From the NCBI GenBank assembly GCA_940671915.1, contig CALNVZ010002100.1:9049401-9113400 (forward strand): a stretch of 64,000 nt of DNA, given 5' to 3'. The translations under genes were made by a program, and so were the position numbers. The DNA is from Paracentrotus lividus (lineage: Eukaryota; Echinodermata; Echinoidea; Camarodonta; Echinidae). Shown here one piece after another: positions 1-12,789 of this stretch (position 1 is its first letter; each line of letters begins with the position of its first letter). The notes below the pieces were generated by a model. It had not been told where the DNA came from. It saw only the letters and a program-made list of their open reading frames with translations, and did not search any database.

Positions 1-1000
1 AAAACTTACCATGTATCTCGTTAAAAACAATTGCAGCGCGTAAGCGCGAGCCGATTTTTTTTTTATTTATATCGAACCCGAAACTTTTGCATTTTTGGTT
101 TTTGTGCTATGTTTTATTAAAAAAAAGATACTTATCTCTCTAACCAATGCCGAGCGCGAAGTACGAGCTGATTTTTTTTTTTTTCAACCTGATAACATCG
201 CATTTTAAGCGTTCTTTTCTTCTTGCAAAGCTTATTAAGCAGATCTTGTCTTATTCAACAATGCGACGTGAAAATTTGTAATACATCAATCTGGAAAACA
301 AACCGCCTTAAGCGCTTATGAATGTTGGAAGATACTTATTCTCATTTAATAATACCGACGCGCGAAGCGCGAGCCGAAATTTTTTTGACATATCAACCCA
401 CAAACTTATGCACCTTTGTGTGGTTGTGTGTGCTACATTATATTAAGGAAGATTACTATCTCATTAAACAATCCGAGCGCCGAAGCGAGCCAAAATATTT
501 GAATATATTTATGCGTTGTTTTGTGACTATGCTCCGAGGGATAATCATCTTGGTGAAAACAAAATGAGTGCGTAGCATGAGCAAATCTTTTGATATACTT
601 GAAAACCGAGTCAATATAGTGATTTTGTCATCCCAAAAGAAAAATATCCATATCTTATGAAAAAAAAAAATTGACACGTCTATGTGCTCAAAATAGGGAC
701 AGCATTATCATGATCAAAAAAAGTTTCAGGCCAAGCACAAAGCGCAAGCTATAAATTGACTTAAAAACATAATGGGAACATTCTTAGTATTTGTTTTTGG
801 GGGGGGCGGAGGGGGTTATAATCGTTCATGACCTAGGATTGGCTACGCATAGGCTATCACTGAACAAAATAATCCGTAGCGCATAGAGGCGAGGGGGTAT
901 GAGAGTTGAAATTCGAGCATTCTTTTGTGTCTCAATGAAGCATGATTTAATCAGGTAATGGCGACCGCGAGCGGAACATACGCGCCTGGCTTATATTTCC
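1..1000. repeat. Degenerate tandem repeat with GCGCGAAGCGCGAGCC cores
   Basis: Roughly every 100-120 bases a GC-rich core related to GCGCGAAGCGCGAGCC is followed by a T-run, in otherwise AT-rich DNA. Cores are visible near 34-53, 148-170, 352-378, 470-492, 568-582, 727-748, 870-890 and 961-985, increasingly decayed to the right. This is an old minisatellite-like array whose left end is cut by the window. No coding potential is credible here. Confidence 0.6.
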
Positions 1001-1040
1001 TTTATTTTTTAAGAAATTTTTTGTAACTATTCATACTTTT

Positions 1041-1167
1041 TTCTTCGCTCTCTCTCTCCCTCTTTTTTTTTTTTTTTTTCCTTTTCTTCGTTTCCCCTTT
1101 TTCTTTTCCTTCCTTTGTCTCTTCTTTTTTTCTCTCCACCTTTTGTTTCGCCGGTTTTTTTTTGTTT
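1041..1167. repeat. Polypyrimidine low-complexity tract
   Basis: A nearly uninterrupted C/T tract (TCTC, TTTC and T-runs). The Lys/Glu-rich reading frames antisense to it are artefacts of composition. Confidence 0.8.
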
Positions 1168-1229
1168 TGGCGCCGCCAAATGGGGGGGCCTTCGCGGTCA
1201 ACCCTGCGGCTTCCATAATCCGCCACTGT

Positions 1230-2705
1230 GATACTTATTTATAAGGAGGTTTTTTTTTAACCATGGTGTAGTGAATTAGTACAATAATTCTGCATTTCCG
1301 CTACATCATAAGGAACACAGTATACTCACAGTTTCTGTCTAACATAGACACTCAGCAGCTTCGAATTATCCATGCGATAAGTTGGGTTCTATGCTTTGTT
1401 TCACTGTATTATATAAATAGTGTACAATCTATCGCGCAATATATCTGGTATTATAAGGTACGAACAATACTTAATTTCCCGAGTTGCAGATTTTGTGTTG
1501 TGTCTCCGAGGCCGCAGGCCGAGGTGATAATAGATCTGCTGAAGGGATAATTTAGTATTTGGAGTTCATATAGTCCAGTGAACTGTTGCAAATGGAGCGT
1601 TCACTATTTATTAAATAGTAAATATAGAAGATCCCTAGTATGCCGTTTGAACTTGCCCTCATCTGGTTTTTATTCTTTGCTCAAATTTTTGTGTGTCAGA
1701 ATTTTAGCTGATATGTTTGAACGTATTTTGTTGCTTGTCCGCGTATCGCATTGTTATACAGCTTTGTAGCGCAACATATTAGCTGATTATTTACGAACGC
1801 TCCTGCACATGAGCGCAACAAGGCAATCGAGTAGAATCGATAGTACTGGTGCTGTCCGCATTCATTTAGACATGGGCCTTTACCTACAAACCGAAAGTTA
1901 ATATTCGTACATTTGTACATGTATATAAGCTGTTTTATGAGGTAGGATCACCCGGCTATGTGGTCTAACTTGAGTCTTAGTTCGATCGAAATCAGTGACG
2001 GATCAGCCGTAATCTTCTTGTCACTATTTACTATAAATGTTATCATCGATTATATGATTAATCTTATGAATAGCTTAGCTATATAGGTGATAGTTTCGTT
2101 TTAGTGACAGGTTGGATGATTGTGGAAAATGACATTATTATTTAAGTCAATGAAGGCTATAAGAATGTTAAAGAACCAGTGTACCTGCTGATTTGAAATT
2201 GTAAATAAGGAGACAAGAAACAATTAACTATCAAAACTGTAGTTTCTCTAGTTGAAATATGGGACCTCTCTTCTCATCTATACTATGCATTCCTGATGTT
2301 TATTCTCATAATAATATTTCACATTTTTGTCATTGAGTATTGTGAATTCATAAGTGTTCACCCACACAAAAAGCCACTTGATACCTGTTTTCTATCCATT
2401 CACGTAGGTAGTAGAAGGATCAAATATATTTACTTATGAATGCTATAATATAGAGCCATTCATACCTAGGTTTATATAGGGATATGATATATTCCATTCT
2501 CTACACCTTTTTACTGCTGTTGAGTGAGCAATAATAACAAGATTGGAGTGTGACATGTTACTTAGCTCTCCTGATTGATTGCTTGGACCCTGGGATAGTG
2601 TCTTTCATTCAACACATAATGGAAACTGACGTGGGGTGGACTTTAACATTATTTGACATTTATAAAAATAAAAATACTGCTATAAATTTTCAGTAAGATT
2701 TCGCA
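1230..2705. other. Gene-free AT-rich stretch
   Basis: I see no reading frame, splice-bounded exon, RNA gene or clear repeat boundary here. The only local oddity is a small GC-rich palindrome-like patch (CCGAGGCCGCAGGCCGAGG) near 1507-1525. Confidence 0.5.
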
Positions 2706-2934
2706 GGCCCAGTGGTGTGATGGGGAGAGCGGGGGTAGTGGTTTTACCCCAACCCCCCTTTGTTTTAAAAAAATAAAATAAATAAATAATAAAAAAGAGA
2801 AAAAGGGAGAAAAAAGAAAGAAAAGACTCTATTATTTACTAATGGGGGATGGTGTTGGACTCGGTTTTTGGGGTTCAAGGTCATTAGGTCACCCCCGCCC
2901 TCCTTGGAAAAAATCTAGATCTGCCACTGAGGCC
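2706..2934. repeat. Small inverted-repeat element, CAGTGG/CCACTG-ended
   Basis: The left end GGCCCAGTGG is mirrored by CCACTGAGGCC on the right, around about 230 bp of A- and G-rich filler. Similar ends occur at 38415-38572 and 21380-21502, so this is probably a decayed MITE family. Confidence 0.45.
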
Positions 2935-3374
2935 GGTGAGGTGTTCGAGGTCCAATGAAAGCAAATTCCGACACGTATATCAAAGAATATCTGCTATACC
3001 TTGCAAGACCCCTGTGAGGACAGTAGCAATTGAATAATTGCAACAATCTCTATTTAGATTGCCCCACAGGACTTCTGTGAGGTCAAGTACTTTATGAGTG
3101 ACCAATGGGGATAAGCGGTCAAAATCTGACCTGTCATTAGCAGATGGGAGTTTAATCCATGCTCTAAGCCTCTGTAATCCAGCTATAAACCATCATCAGC
3201 AGACTATGAAAGTATGCCAGTGAAGTTATTCGGTGATGTAAGGTAGTTGACCTAAATTTTAAAGAGCTTCTCTTGGTTTTTGTTTGTTAGGGAATGTATT
3301 GTTAAACAGCATATTTTTATTCCTGCCCCCTCCCTTCTGAACATTAAAATCATTTCTAGTCCTGGTAGTTGTAG

Positions 3375-3657
3375 AAAGCTCGCTCTTCAAATGCGCTAAT
3401 AGTCATAATATGATCCAAAATATACCACACAGCTGACATGTTTGGGTCACCGAACATTTTTGTGTTGCCCATACATGCATTTCTGTGTAGGTTCCTGTGA
3501 CTCAAAGTGGATTGGGTTAATTTCTTATAATTTTTGCGACTCCAAAACCTCACAGCACAAAATAATGCTTAGGTGAAATGTCATCAACCTCTCCAAATCA
3601 TTTTTAGACAGTGTCCTCCACACAATCTCATGACACAAGAACACTAGTTTCACTTTA
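3375..3657 (-). repeat. Dispersed repeat, copy 1 (pair with 12028-12313)
   Basis: About 285 bp here is the reverse complement of 12028-12313. Shared blocks include a run around ACACTAGTTTCACTTTAA and one around TGATCCAAAATATACCAC. Identity looks roughly 85 percent by eye. Class unknown. Confidence 0.75.
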
Positions 3658-4197
3658 AATTTGCTGTAATTATTGAAATGCAGATTTTATCAGCAGGTCC
3701 AGAATTTTACAGTGAAAAGAGAAAACTATATTGTAAATTCCTTGTTGAAACGATAGATGTGTTGATAGATATTTAACCTCCTTACTCATTTTACCTGCAC
3801 TGTTCTATTCATGGTATCCATGTTCATCAAGGTCTAGTCCATTAGCATTTGATTCGTCCATCCATTGATAACATTTATTGATTGTTAGTAGCTATCATCT
3901 ATGTAGGTTGATGACTGTCAAGTGTTGTAACATACATGACTGAAAGAGAACATATTCTCTCTCTCTCTTCCCTTTCTCCTCTCCCATTTTCTTGATTGCT
4001 GATTTGTTTTACCTTGTATATGTTATTGACAAGAAGAATATAGTGGATGGGCACATCGATTATTTACACTAAATATATGCAGTATATATGCTAGTCAATA
4101 CAGTAGACAATTCACTGCATTGAAGGAAGTCGGGTCTACTTGCATTTCATCTACAGGGGAAGCAAGTATAAAATAAAATGTAACTTGTCATATCTGT
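3658..4197. other. Gene-free stretch
   Basis: AT-rich, with a short CT-rich run near 3955-3985. Nothing else recognised. Confidence 0.5.
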
Positions 4198-4360
4198 AGG
4201 CCCTATCAGGACAACTATCCCTGCACAACTACCCCCAGGACAACTACCCCGTTAGAAATAGGGTTAGGGTTAGGTGTAGAGATGTTGGGTAGATTTATGG
4301 TAGGTGTAATTGTCGGGTGTAATTGTTCAGAGGGTAGTTGTCCTAGAGCCCTGTGGGCTA
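4198..4360. repeat. Foldback element with GGACAACTACCCC ends, copy 1
   Basis: Copies of AGGACAACTA-CCCC on the left are mirrored by GGGTAGTTGTCCT on the right. The middle holds degenerate GGTTAGGGTTAG. The same structure recurs at 26668-26788 and 31941-32106, so this is a short MITE-like family of about 120-165 bp. Confidence 0.7.
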
Positions 4361-4463
4361 CAATGATTAGGCTTTAAATATTTAATTTCTAATATGTAGG
4401 TACAATCTATTTTCATCGTGTAAATTGGCTATCCTCCTATAACATTTGATGTAAGCTTGTATC

Positions 4464-4700
4464 TAATGCTACAGTCGCACAGACACTTACGTTGAGTTAC
4501 GTCCAGGTTGCATCCAAAGATTTCTTTTACTCTGTGGATCCCCACGGATGTCTTCCGTCATAGTCAGCAGTGGAAATAGTGATAATATCGTTCAGACCAA
4601 TAAAACAAAGAAACTAAGGAATGATAGAATATCAGATATGAAATAAGGATAAAGAGCAAAAACGTAACTATACGTAAGTGTCTGTGTGACTGTAGCATTA
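4464..4700. repeat. 237 bp terminal-inverted-repeat element
   Basis: The left end TAATGCTACAGTCGCACAGA and the right end TCTGTGTGACTGTAGCATTA are near-perfect inverted copies, and the similarity extends inward to CACTTACG / CGTAAGTG. There is no coding capacity, so this is a MITE or foldback element. Confidence 0.8.
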
Positions 4701-5413
4701 TGGGAAGTATTATCACCAGCTCCCATCCCATTTCATGCCTCATTTATTACAAACAGTGTAATAGATCACCACTGGGAAGAAACAGAGACTTTGAGGTCAA
4801 TAAACTTTGTATGCATGGTCAGTCAACAGTGGGGTTGTTTACACCATTATTCTATGTCTGGACTTCGAGTCAATAATGATCAAGTATTATAGGGTGTGTT
4901 GTTCAAGCATTGGAGGTATACATTCCATGGTTCAAGGAACTCTGTAAAGCAGACATCGGCAATATGGTTCAATACTTTCCCTTTACTGGTAGATGAGAGA
5001 GAAATTATTCAAACTCGATTTTGATATTATATTTTCCATGATCAAGAAAAATCAATTAAGTATTTACAATTGTCTTTACATAATGTTTGGACCTTTAAAA
5101 AATAGACAAACATTTAACAGTATGTGTACTTTGTAAGGAATAGTGTTGTGCATAAAATATTGATTCATAAACACACTCCAGCATGGTGATGTATTACCAA
5201 TTACTGGCTTCAATTGAATTCTTGGTTGTCTGCTACAGTTTCATGCAATCACGGCCACAAGAGGGAGCTATTCTATTCTGTGTTTTCAGCATTCTGCTAT
5301 TTTCCATAAAGTTTAATAATCCAACCTCATTCAGTTCACAGTCATGATGAAATTGAATATCTTAGATTTTGATTGAGGTTATGTTTATATTTGATTTTTG
5401 ACAAGTAAGACTC
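4701..5413. other. Gene-free stretch
   Basis: AT-rich sequence without a credible exon, RNA gene or repeat boundary. Confidence 0.5.
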
Positions 5414-5899
5414 TTAAAGCTGGTGTATAGTGTTGGGAGAAGGAAAAATTTAATTTGGATTCACGAGTTAGATAATATGAAAGCCTGAATCCTATAACTG
5501 TAACAAAGAAAGTTATATTACATGGAATCTCGTTTTAATGTCTTTATTTCACGATATTATAGTATAAAAAAGATAAGACGGGGACCCGACTCAGCTTTGT
5601 GTGCACTAGGCATTCACATGGAAAACCAATGGGGATTCTCTTGTGTGGGTGATACACACAGATCGCTACGGTCCATTCATGCGGGAAGTTCGGGGGACAG
5701 GACAACCCAGCAAAGGTCTCAAACCGTTACAAATTGTGTTTGGATTCAAACATGTCACTGAAATTCACCGGAAATCGTGAAAGGAATATCACAAAATCTC
5801 TCACACATGTCTTTTAGCGCAATGTAAACAACATGAGACTATATTTAATCGGTTTTATGCCGATTTTTTTTTGTTACCAAAACTATACACCAGGTTTAA
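5414..5899. mobile_element. Non-autonomous TTAA-flanked TIR element (piggyBac-like)
   Basis: TTAA at 5414-5417 and again at 5896-5899 flank perfect 12-base inverted ends CTGGTGTATAGT (5420-5431) and ACTATACACCAG (5882-5893), each separated from TTAA by two bases. TTAA target duplication is characteristic of the piggyBac superfamily. The interior encodes no transposase, so mobilisation would depend on an autonomous relative. Confidence 0.65.
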
Positions 5900-6478
5900 T
5901 CATGGTCATTTTTTAAATGACATTCATTTGTGATATAACTTTTGATTGTTGATAACTTGAATATATTTTTAAGGAAAAAGTCTTCTTTAAAATATTTTGA
6001 ATTCTTTCTTTAAGACCATAACTTTTTAATGTTGATAAATGGAAAGTATAAGGACAAATTCATTTTGATAAATGTTGTTATTATATGCCTATTGGAAGCT
6101 AATTCTATTATCATTATATATCTCTGTAAAGGAGCTTGTCTATTTATTTTAACATGCTAGTGACTTAGCAAAAGAATTCTATGTATTGTGTACCAAAATT
6201 TTATTGCATTTTTATTGGCATCACATTTCTCTCTGTTACATGTAGGCCTTCATGTATGTCTACTGTTTATCAGAAGTTTTAACAATAATTCTTTATGTCA
6301 ATTCTCCTTGGGCTGATGCAAGAGAGAAATTCATTTTTAAGGGTATTAGCAAAAGGCTTGTTGCTTGAATAAAATTCTTTTATCTCATCTCTCAAGACAT
6401 ACATTTTTGCAAAAGAGAGAGAGAGGAAAAACCCCTAAAATGTGAGTACTGGGGGTTCTGACAGATTTGAACACTTAC
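5900..6478. other. Gene-free AT-rich stretch
   Basis: Nothing supportable was seen apart from a short GA run near 6413-6424. Confidence 0.5.
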
Positions 6479-6480
6479 TA

Positions 6481-6924
6481 GGCGCTGCTGCACTAGCTTG
6501 AGCTAAAAAATAGCGCGCTAATTGGTTAGATCGGGAAAAAACTCGAAAAAAAGAAACCGGTCCTGCATTAGCTCAAGCTATTTTAAAATTTTGCATTAAC
6601 GATTTGACCTGACCTTGAACAAACAAGCCCGATGTGTATTGCGCAACAGGTAACTACCGCTAGCGTATACACGCACAGGTGTACAATTCGTATTTATCTT
6701 TAGCTAGTGCAGGACCGTGCAAAATAGCGCGCTATTTCGTACCAAAACCGCAAACCAGCTCAACCAGCTCGAGTTTTTTTGAAAAAACCTAGGATGACTC
6801 GGGCTGGGATTTCAGCCAAATTAGCGAGCTATTTGACCGCAAAGCCAGCTCATCTTTGATCGGGCTAGTTCATCAGATCACAAATAGCGCTATTTAAAAT
6901 AGCTCGAGCTAGTGCAGCAGCGCC
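6481..6924 (+). mobile_element. Family A TIR element, copy 1 (444 bp)
   Basis: It begins GGCGCTGCTGCACTAGC and ends GCTAGTGCAGCAGCGCC, with TA on both sides (6479-6480, 6925-6926). The inverted similarity continues inward through AGCTCGAGCTA and TAGCGCGCTA. TA duplication fits a Tc1/mariner-type or related transposase acting in trans; no transposase is encoded. This is the best preserved of five copies in the window. Confidence 0.85.
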
Positions 6925-6926
6925 TA

Positions 6927-7884
6927 CTGAGATCAGTGACCTAGCTGCAAGCCTGAAGTACTTTATATAGATTAGAGTGCATGATATATGATGACATTAA
7001 TAATCATACCTAAAGGCATTGAGGGAGTGCATTTGACATTTACAAATGTAACATATCTAGGTACCAATTTCAGGAAATATATTTCGGCTTAGATCTAAAG
7101 AGCGGTGCATAGAGACTATGATTTTTTTTTTAGATACATTAACATGTCATACATGGTAAATGTACATAAAAAAGCTTTTCTGCATTACAATGTAGGTTTC
7201 TCTCTTCTTTGGGGAACAAATTAATACATTTTTATGATCTAATTACACTGAAATTGGGATTTGATAAAATGTTTCTTAACAAATTACTACAATTGTGTAC
7301 ATTACATGTATCTGTGTGTAATTAGTTTTGAGTATTTGTATGGCCATGAGTTTTTTTTTATAGGTATTTATGATTTCGACAAGGCAAATTGTAATCAAGA
7401 GACAAAGCATTTATTTGATTTTTTAAGGACTCAAGGAATCAAGCGCTAATTCTGTTGCTTGTTTTTCTTTTCAGAGTTGAGTAGTAATTTTTGGCTTATA
7501 CAGAGAATTGAAAATGATTGTCAGAAATTATGTCTACTTCCAATCCAGCCAAGTCATCGCCTATGTAAATAATGATTACAGTGCATTAAAAGTATAGTTA
7601 CACAGCGATTCTGAAGAAACTATTAATGAAATAAGGACTTAAAATAGAATACAAAGGACATAAATAAGATTTGTGTATCAGTAACATGAACAGCGAGGAC
7701 CACATTGCCATCCATGGCATGTTCATGGTAAGGATTGGCTATATTATACTTGAATGGTATCCCTAGGGATGGATAATCATACATTACAATCAGGTTAATA
7801 TCTACATGACTCATGGACCAATGGGTATTCACAAGAGAGGAATGACAACAAGTTTGTGTTTGGCATTCCAATAATTATTAGTAT
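6927..7884. other. Gene-free stretch
   Basis: AT-rich sequence; no exon or RNA gene recognised. Confidence 0.5.
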
Positions 7885-8310
7885 CGTTCACACAACCAGC
7901 CTTAACTCCAAGTTAACTCCAAGTTAACTCCAAGTTATCCTCGCGAACTTAGTCCTTGAGGATAACTTGGAGACAACTTAGAGTTAAGGCCCGTGTGGAC
8001 ACACTCGGTGTTTATGTTCTCAACAGATCTTAGGGTTAAGGCTCGAAACTCCAAGCGTTGGGTGGTCTCCGATTGCGTGTTAGACCGTGTGGACACGATT
8101 TTAACTTGGGAGTTTCATGTTCTCGAGGATAAGAGTGCTGGCTGCTCCATTAGAGCGGCTTGCATCGCTCCGGTCATCGAGCCTCTCGCTTATCCTCGAG
8201 GATAAGCACTCCGTGTGAACCCGACTCGAGAATAAGCCATCGGGGTTTAAATTCTTACAGATACAATCCTCAAGAACTAAAACCCCGATTGTCGCGTGTG
8301 AACATAGCTA
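7885..8310. repeat. GC-richer inverted-repeat element with AACTCCAAGTT triplication
   Basis: The ends carry GTTCACAC (left) and GTGTGAAC (right). Near the left end an 11-base unit AACTCCAAGTT is repeated three times in tandem, and its complement recurs as AACTTGGAG. GAGGATAA and TTATCCTCGAGGATAA palindromes are scattered inside. This is probably a decayed MITE. Confidence 0.55.
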
Positions 8311-8872
8311 GTGCAACTGATTATACCTGGAACATACCCTATGTTAAACTGGCTTGAGGTCTAAATTTATAGTTTGTTATCCTGCATGGGAATATTTACA
8401 AAAATGAGGTATCATCATCCTCTTTGTCATTTGTTTTTTGTTGATGATTTTTTCAATTCAAAGAAATACTGAATTGACTACTTTGTATTGTCTTATGGAA
8501 AGTAATTAACTTATTAATTATATCAATTTGGATGATATTTTATTAATCATACATTTGGTATCAATTTATTTACTGCCCATGAAATGAAGAAAAGTCTTTT
8601 ATATTATCAATATCATTAAACAACTATTCTTGTCAGTATAACATATTTTTCTTGTTTCTGCTAAACTTTTCCATTCTAAAATCCAATGAAATTTCTGTTA
8701 AAATATTAAAACAATAAGTGTATTATGTTCATCTATGGAGTAGAGATGATGTGGATAGACCAGATGGTACAACAAACGTGAACTCTTCTATTGTCTGGTA
8801 GATCCATTAAAACTAGATTAGTCAGAAGGGAAATTAGTTCCACAAGCGCTCTCTCTTCTAAATTGATATCAT
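8311..8872. other. Gene-free AT-rich stretch
   Basis: Nothing supportable was seen. Confidence 0.5.
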
Positions 8873-8874
8873 TA

Positions 8875-9299
8875 GGCAGTGCTGCACTAGTTGGAGCTAT
8901 TTTAAATACCGCGCTATTTGTGATCCGATAAATTAGCTCGATCAGAGCAGATCCGACTCTGTGGTCAAATAGCGCACTAATTTGGAGGAAATCCAAGCCC
9001 AAGTCACCTTAGGACTTTTTAAAAAAACTTGACTTGGTTTGCGGATTTAGCATGAAAAAACGCGCTATTTTGCGGGGTGCTGCATTAGCTCGAGGTAAAT
9101 CCGGGAGTTACCAGTTACACAATACAAATAGGGCTTGTTTGTTCAAAATTCACATCTATGATCTTAAATGTGAATCTTAAATAAATGCAAAATTTTAAAA
9201 TATCTTGAGCTAGTGCAGGGCCGGTTTCTTTTTTCAGGTTTTTTCCCCGATCCACCAATTAGCGCACCATTTTTTAGCTCGAGCTAGTGTAGCAGCACC
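8875..9299 (-). mobile_element. Family A TIR element, copy 2 (inverted, 425 bp)
   Basis: Same family as 6481-6924 but in reverse orientation, with TA at 8873-8874 and 9300-9301. Core blocks (AGCTCGAGCTAGTG, ATAGCGCGCTA) are kept with scattered substitutions. Confidence 0.8.
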
Positions 9300-9301
9300 T
9301 A

Positions 9302-11420
9302 CTATAGTTAGGTTATTATATCATATGAGGAGTTTTAACCCCTTGCATAAATCATACTTCTGAATATAAACAGAGTGCGTACAGGGTCAACATAATAACG
9401 AATGCAGAAGCACTTAATGACTTTTCCAATTATATCTGCATTATTGTTTTGGGTTGTTGTTTTGTAGAAAAAATTGGTTTCAATTTCATATAATATATCT
9501 TTAGTTATAGGCCTATAGAGTATGTAGGTCATCAACAATTTTCTAGTTCTGTTCAGGTACAAAGCTAATTGGTATTATCCTCATTTTTATATATTGCTTA
9601 TCTCATTTTGTACACCTTGATATATTCATGTTTTGATCCAAAGGCATACCTGAAAAGAGATGAAAGAATCAGTAAATCAGCTTGACTCATTAATACAGAA
9701 ATGACCTTATGTGATACTGAATTATACATTGAAGTATTCTTAATCTAACTGTGTTTATAACACCTGATGAAATGATGATTTAATTTGAAATTAAATAAAA
9801 AGAGGAATGTTTCTGAAACGTCATAATGACTGATAGTGATGACGATAGTGAAGATGGTGTTGATGGTGATAATGTTGCAATGATGATGATGATGTGGTGA
9901 CCACTATGTTGGTGATGATGATGAGGATTGTGGTACAGTTAGTGATAATGCTGTTGATAATGTGAATTGTGGATATATGTAGCATGTAGCACTCTGCAAA
10001 GAATATAAAATATTAATTTTAGTTACTAAGACAAAGTGGTTGGATAACTAAAGTCAGTTTCTTTTTTGCACCTGGATAAATTACGTTTAGTATTGTGCTC
10101 TGATGAAAGTGGTTTGTCTCCCTCTTGTGACCACAGCCAACTTGCTTTGTATTGAAGTTGTCAATGGTGAGGAAATGCAAAAGTGATATACTGCCATCTC
10201 GAGGTACAAAGATACTTGTAACATGTCTAAATGATGACGAACTTCCAAGAGCGAGAGAGAGAGAAAAAAAAATCCTGGATATTCACTATCAATATGAAGA
10301 ATAAATTATGAGCGAGTATATATTACGATAGAATAATCGGTATAAGGATGAATATATTTTTGTAAGAGGAACTTGCGCTACAACTTAAGACCAGTGGTGC
10401 AGCTGAAAACTGAATTTTGACAAAAATAATAATAATGTATAGAGTAAACCTATTCATTCAAAAGTAAGGGATTAAAAACACTTCTTTCTCTGAGAAGCGA
10501 GCAGGCTCCATGTGATCTTGGAAAATGCAATATTTTGGAGGTGCATCCCCCACACCTGTATAATACCAATAGGTACATCAAAAATGCACACATCTGAAAA
10601 TGGGATGATTGAAAAGGGACAAGTTGGTTAAGTTGCTTGATAGAAACTTTCCTCTTCTACTTCGTTCCTGTTTACTCTAAAATCAGATTCAATTTCAGAC
10701 TGGGTTTCTTTATTGACTTCTTGGGAATGAACACATGTGCCAAGTCACATCTTTCCCTTATAAGCCCTTCCTTATTTGCTCAAGTTACATCAAAGTGCGT
10801 CTGCTCTCGTTTAATCAGTCCATCTGCGCCTTGTTTCAATATTACCATGTTCCCTTGGCCTCAGCTCATGAAAGTAGCCGAGAAACAGCCAGAAGGTGCT
10901 TCCTGATTGGGTATCGCTCTCCTGATACGCGCCCAGGGAGGGAAATAGGGATGGTAGCGGTCGGCCAGCGGAGAGAGATGGCCGAATGAGATGTAAGAGC
11001 ATGTGTGATTATTTTGCGCAAAGTTAAGAGTAGAAACAGCACTAATGAATTATTAAATGTCATTTGAATGGGTTTTAGATATTGAAATCACACCTTTCAA
11101 TGGAGATGACTTAAGTGTTACCAATTTGAATGATGCAAAAAAAAAAAAGAAGAAAAAAAAACCCTATTGAAACTGTCCCAAGTTGAATAAAATTGAGTCT
11201 AAAGGAGCCTGAGCTTTCAATCCTGGCAGAATCTTCATTAGAGACAATTTTATACAATTTTATTACTCAGAAATCAGCTATTTTGATAAATATTTTACAC
11301 GCTTATGATAATATGATAATTTCTATCTTTTTTTATAGCAGTATTCATTTAATAGTGCTGTGTCTATGATCTCATAATTTATCCATAAATCTTCCTTTCT
11401 TTTTCTTTGATTCCTTGCAG
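9302..11420. other. Non-coding stretch upstream of the first recognised ENTREP exon
   Basis: Contains a GAT-rich microsatellite (about 9840-9960), a short GA run near 10250 and an A-run near 11140. It is probably intron of the ENTREP-like gene, because the next exon begins inside the protein. I searched for an exon encoding the first two membrane segments and found none. Confidence 0.45.
9840..9965. repeat. GAT/GATG microsatellite
   Basis: Imperfect GATGATG repeats interspersed with TGGTGATGATGATG. Confidence 0.7.
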
Positions 11421-11756
11421 ATAAGTTTCTTCACCTTCCTCTCAGCATTATGTGTAGTTCTTCACTTGGTAGCTACTGCTCTATCTGGTCTAAGTTGTGC
11501 AGAGCTTCAGCTCTTGACAGGATGCACCAAACATCCTGGTACATTGGTCTGTTACTGCTGTACCTCATCCCTTCCATGTACACCCACCGAAAATGCAATC
11601 TCGGTAGAGGGCGTTAAAGATTGTTCTCTTATCTCATCCACGATACGACTCGTCATGTTCATCATCTGTGTGGCAAATATAGTCGCGTGCCTGATCTGTA
11701 TAGCTGCCACCATAGTCGGATGTGCTTATATTGTTAAGAACCATGCAAATAGACGG
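11421..11756 (+). CDS. ENTREP: ENTREP/FAM189-like protein, internal exon (TM3, Cys-rich loop, TM4)
   Basis: A 336-base exon (112 codons, phase 0 at both ends) follows a pyrimidine-rich tract and TTGCAG, and ends at CGG|GTAAGA. It starts ISFFTFLSALCVVLHL, a membrane segment. Residues 26-68 form a loop with seven Cys (26, 35, 44, 46, 47, 53, 68), and residues 77-105 form a second membrane segment. ISFF-LSA-CV-L, VC-CC in the loop, and KDC followed by a hydrophobic FIICVANIVACL stretch match the third and fourth helices of the ENTREP (FAM189) CD20-like tetraspan family. Vertebrate ENTREP1 sits in endosomal and plasma membranes, binds epsin and activates the ubiquitin ligase ITCH in receptor endocytosis. 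Family assignment is from remembered conservation; the link to the exon at 21699 is inferred from domain order, strand and phase. Earlier exons are not recognised. Confidence 0.8.
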
Positions 11757-12027
11757 GTAAGATATCTTTTTATCTAAATTTAAAAACAAACAAAACAATA
11801 ACAATGATAATTTTCCCTTTCTAGATGATGTCTAATTCTAGTTGTCTCATTTCACCAAGTTTTTGGCCAAATTTACAATCAATATACTCATTTGTTGATT
11901 TAAAGTCACACCATTCCTGTTATTCAGCTCCCTTCTTATCAGTCCATGTCTGTCTTCACATCTTCCCTCTCTTGTCACCTTGGGCAAATGGAAGAAGGGC
12001 ATAAACCAGTGGACAACCAACTAGCTT

Positions 12028-12313
12028 AAAGTGAAACTAGTGTTCTGGTCATGACATTGAAATGTGGAAGACACTGTCCAAAAGTGATTTGGAGAGGTTG
12101 ATAACATTTCACCTAAGCATTATTTTGTGCTGTGAAGTTTTGGAATCGCCAAAATGATAAGAAATTAACCCGATTCAGCTTTGAGTCACATGCACTTACA
12201 CAGAAATGCATGTATGGGGCAACACAAATGTTCGGGACCCAAACATGTTAGCTCTGTGGTATATTTTGGATCATATTATGACTATTAGGGCATTTGAAGA
12301 GCAATCTTTTCTT
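12028..12313 (+). repeat. Dispersed repeat, copy 2 (pair with 3375-3657)
   Basis: The reverse complement of 3375-3657 over about 285 bp. This copy lies inside the ENTREP intron, just after the first exon. Confidence 0.75.
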
Positions 12314-12479
12314 GTGGAGCTTTTTATTCTTCCAAAATATTATGAAAATAACAGGAAAGCTCACAATAAGTTTCTTCATCTTTCCAACACCTTCCCACTA
12401 CACTAGATTCCCGTTAAAAATTCAAGATTTTACATCTTTCTAATTACATTTGCACATTACACTTTATGCTGTGTATTAG

Positions 12480-12665
12480 ATTTTCTTCAAAATTCTTACT
12501 CACTCTTGCTCTCTGTTACTCTTGTTTTCTGTCTTTTGCTCTCTCTCTCTCTCTGTCTAACTCTAGCTATATCTATCTCTCCTGCCCTCTCTGCTCCTTT
12601 CCCTTCCTCCCTTCCTCCCTCCCTCCCTCCCAATCTCCTTCCTCTCCATCTACCCATCTCTCGTC
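12480..12665. repeat. CT / CCCT low-complexity tract
   Basis: (CT)n at about 12538-12560 and (CCTT/CCCT)n at about 12590-12640. The Ser/Pro/Leu-rich frames over it are compositional artefacts. Confidence 0.8.
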
Positions 12666-12789
12666 CAGTGCCCTATAACACAAAGATTTACGATTGATAA
12701 AAAGATCTGATTTATTTTTTCTCAATGACCTCATTTGGGATGCATGGTAGGGCCTACATTCGTGGTTTAGGATTAGGATATGATTAAGG

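Noticed and set aside
1-1000. Regularly spaced repeats that might suggest a CRISPR-like array
   Set aside because: Cores are degenerate, spacing is irregular and the DNA is animal; a decayed minisatellite explains it.
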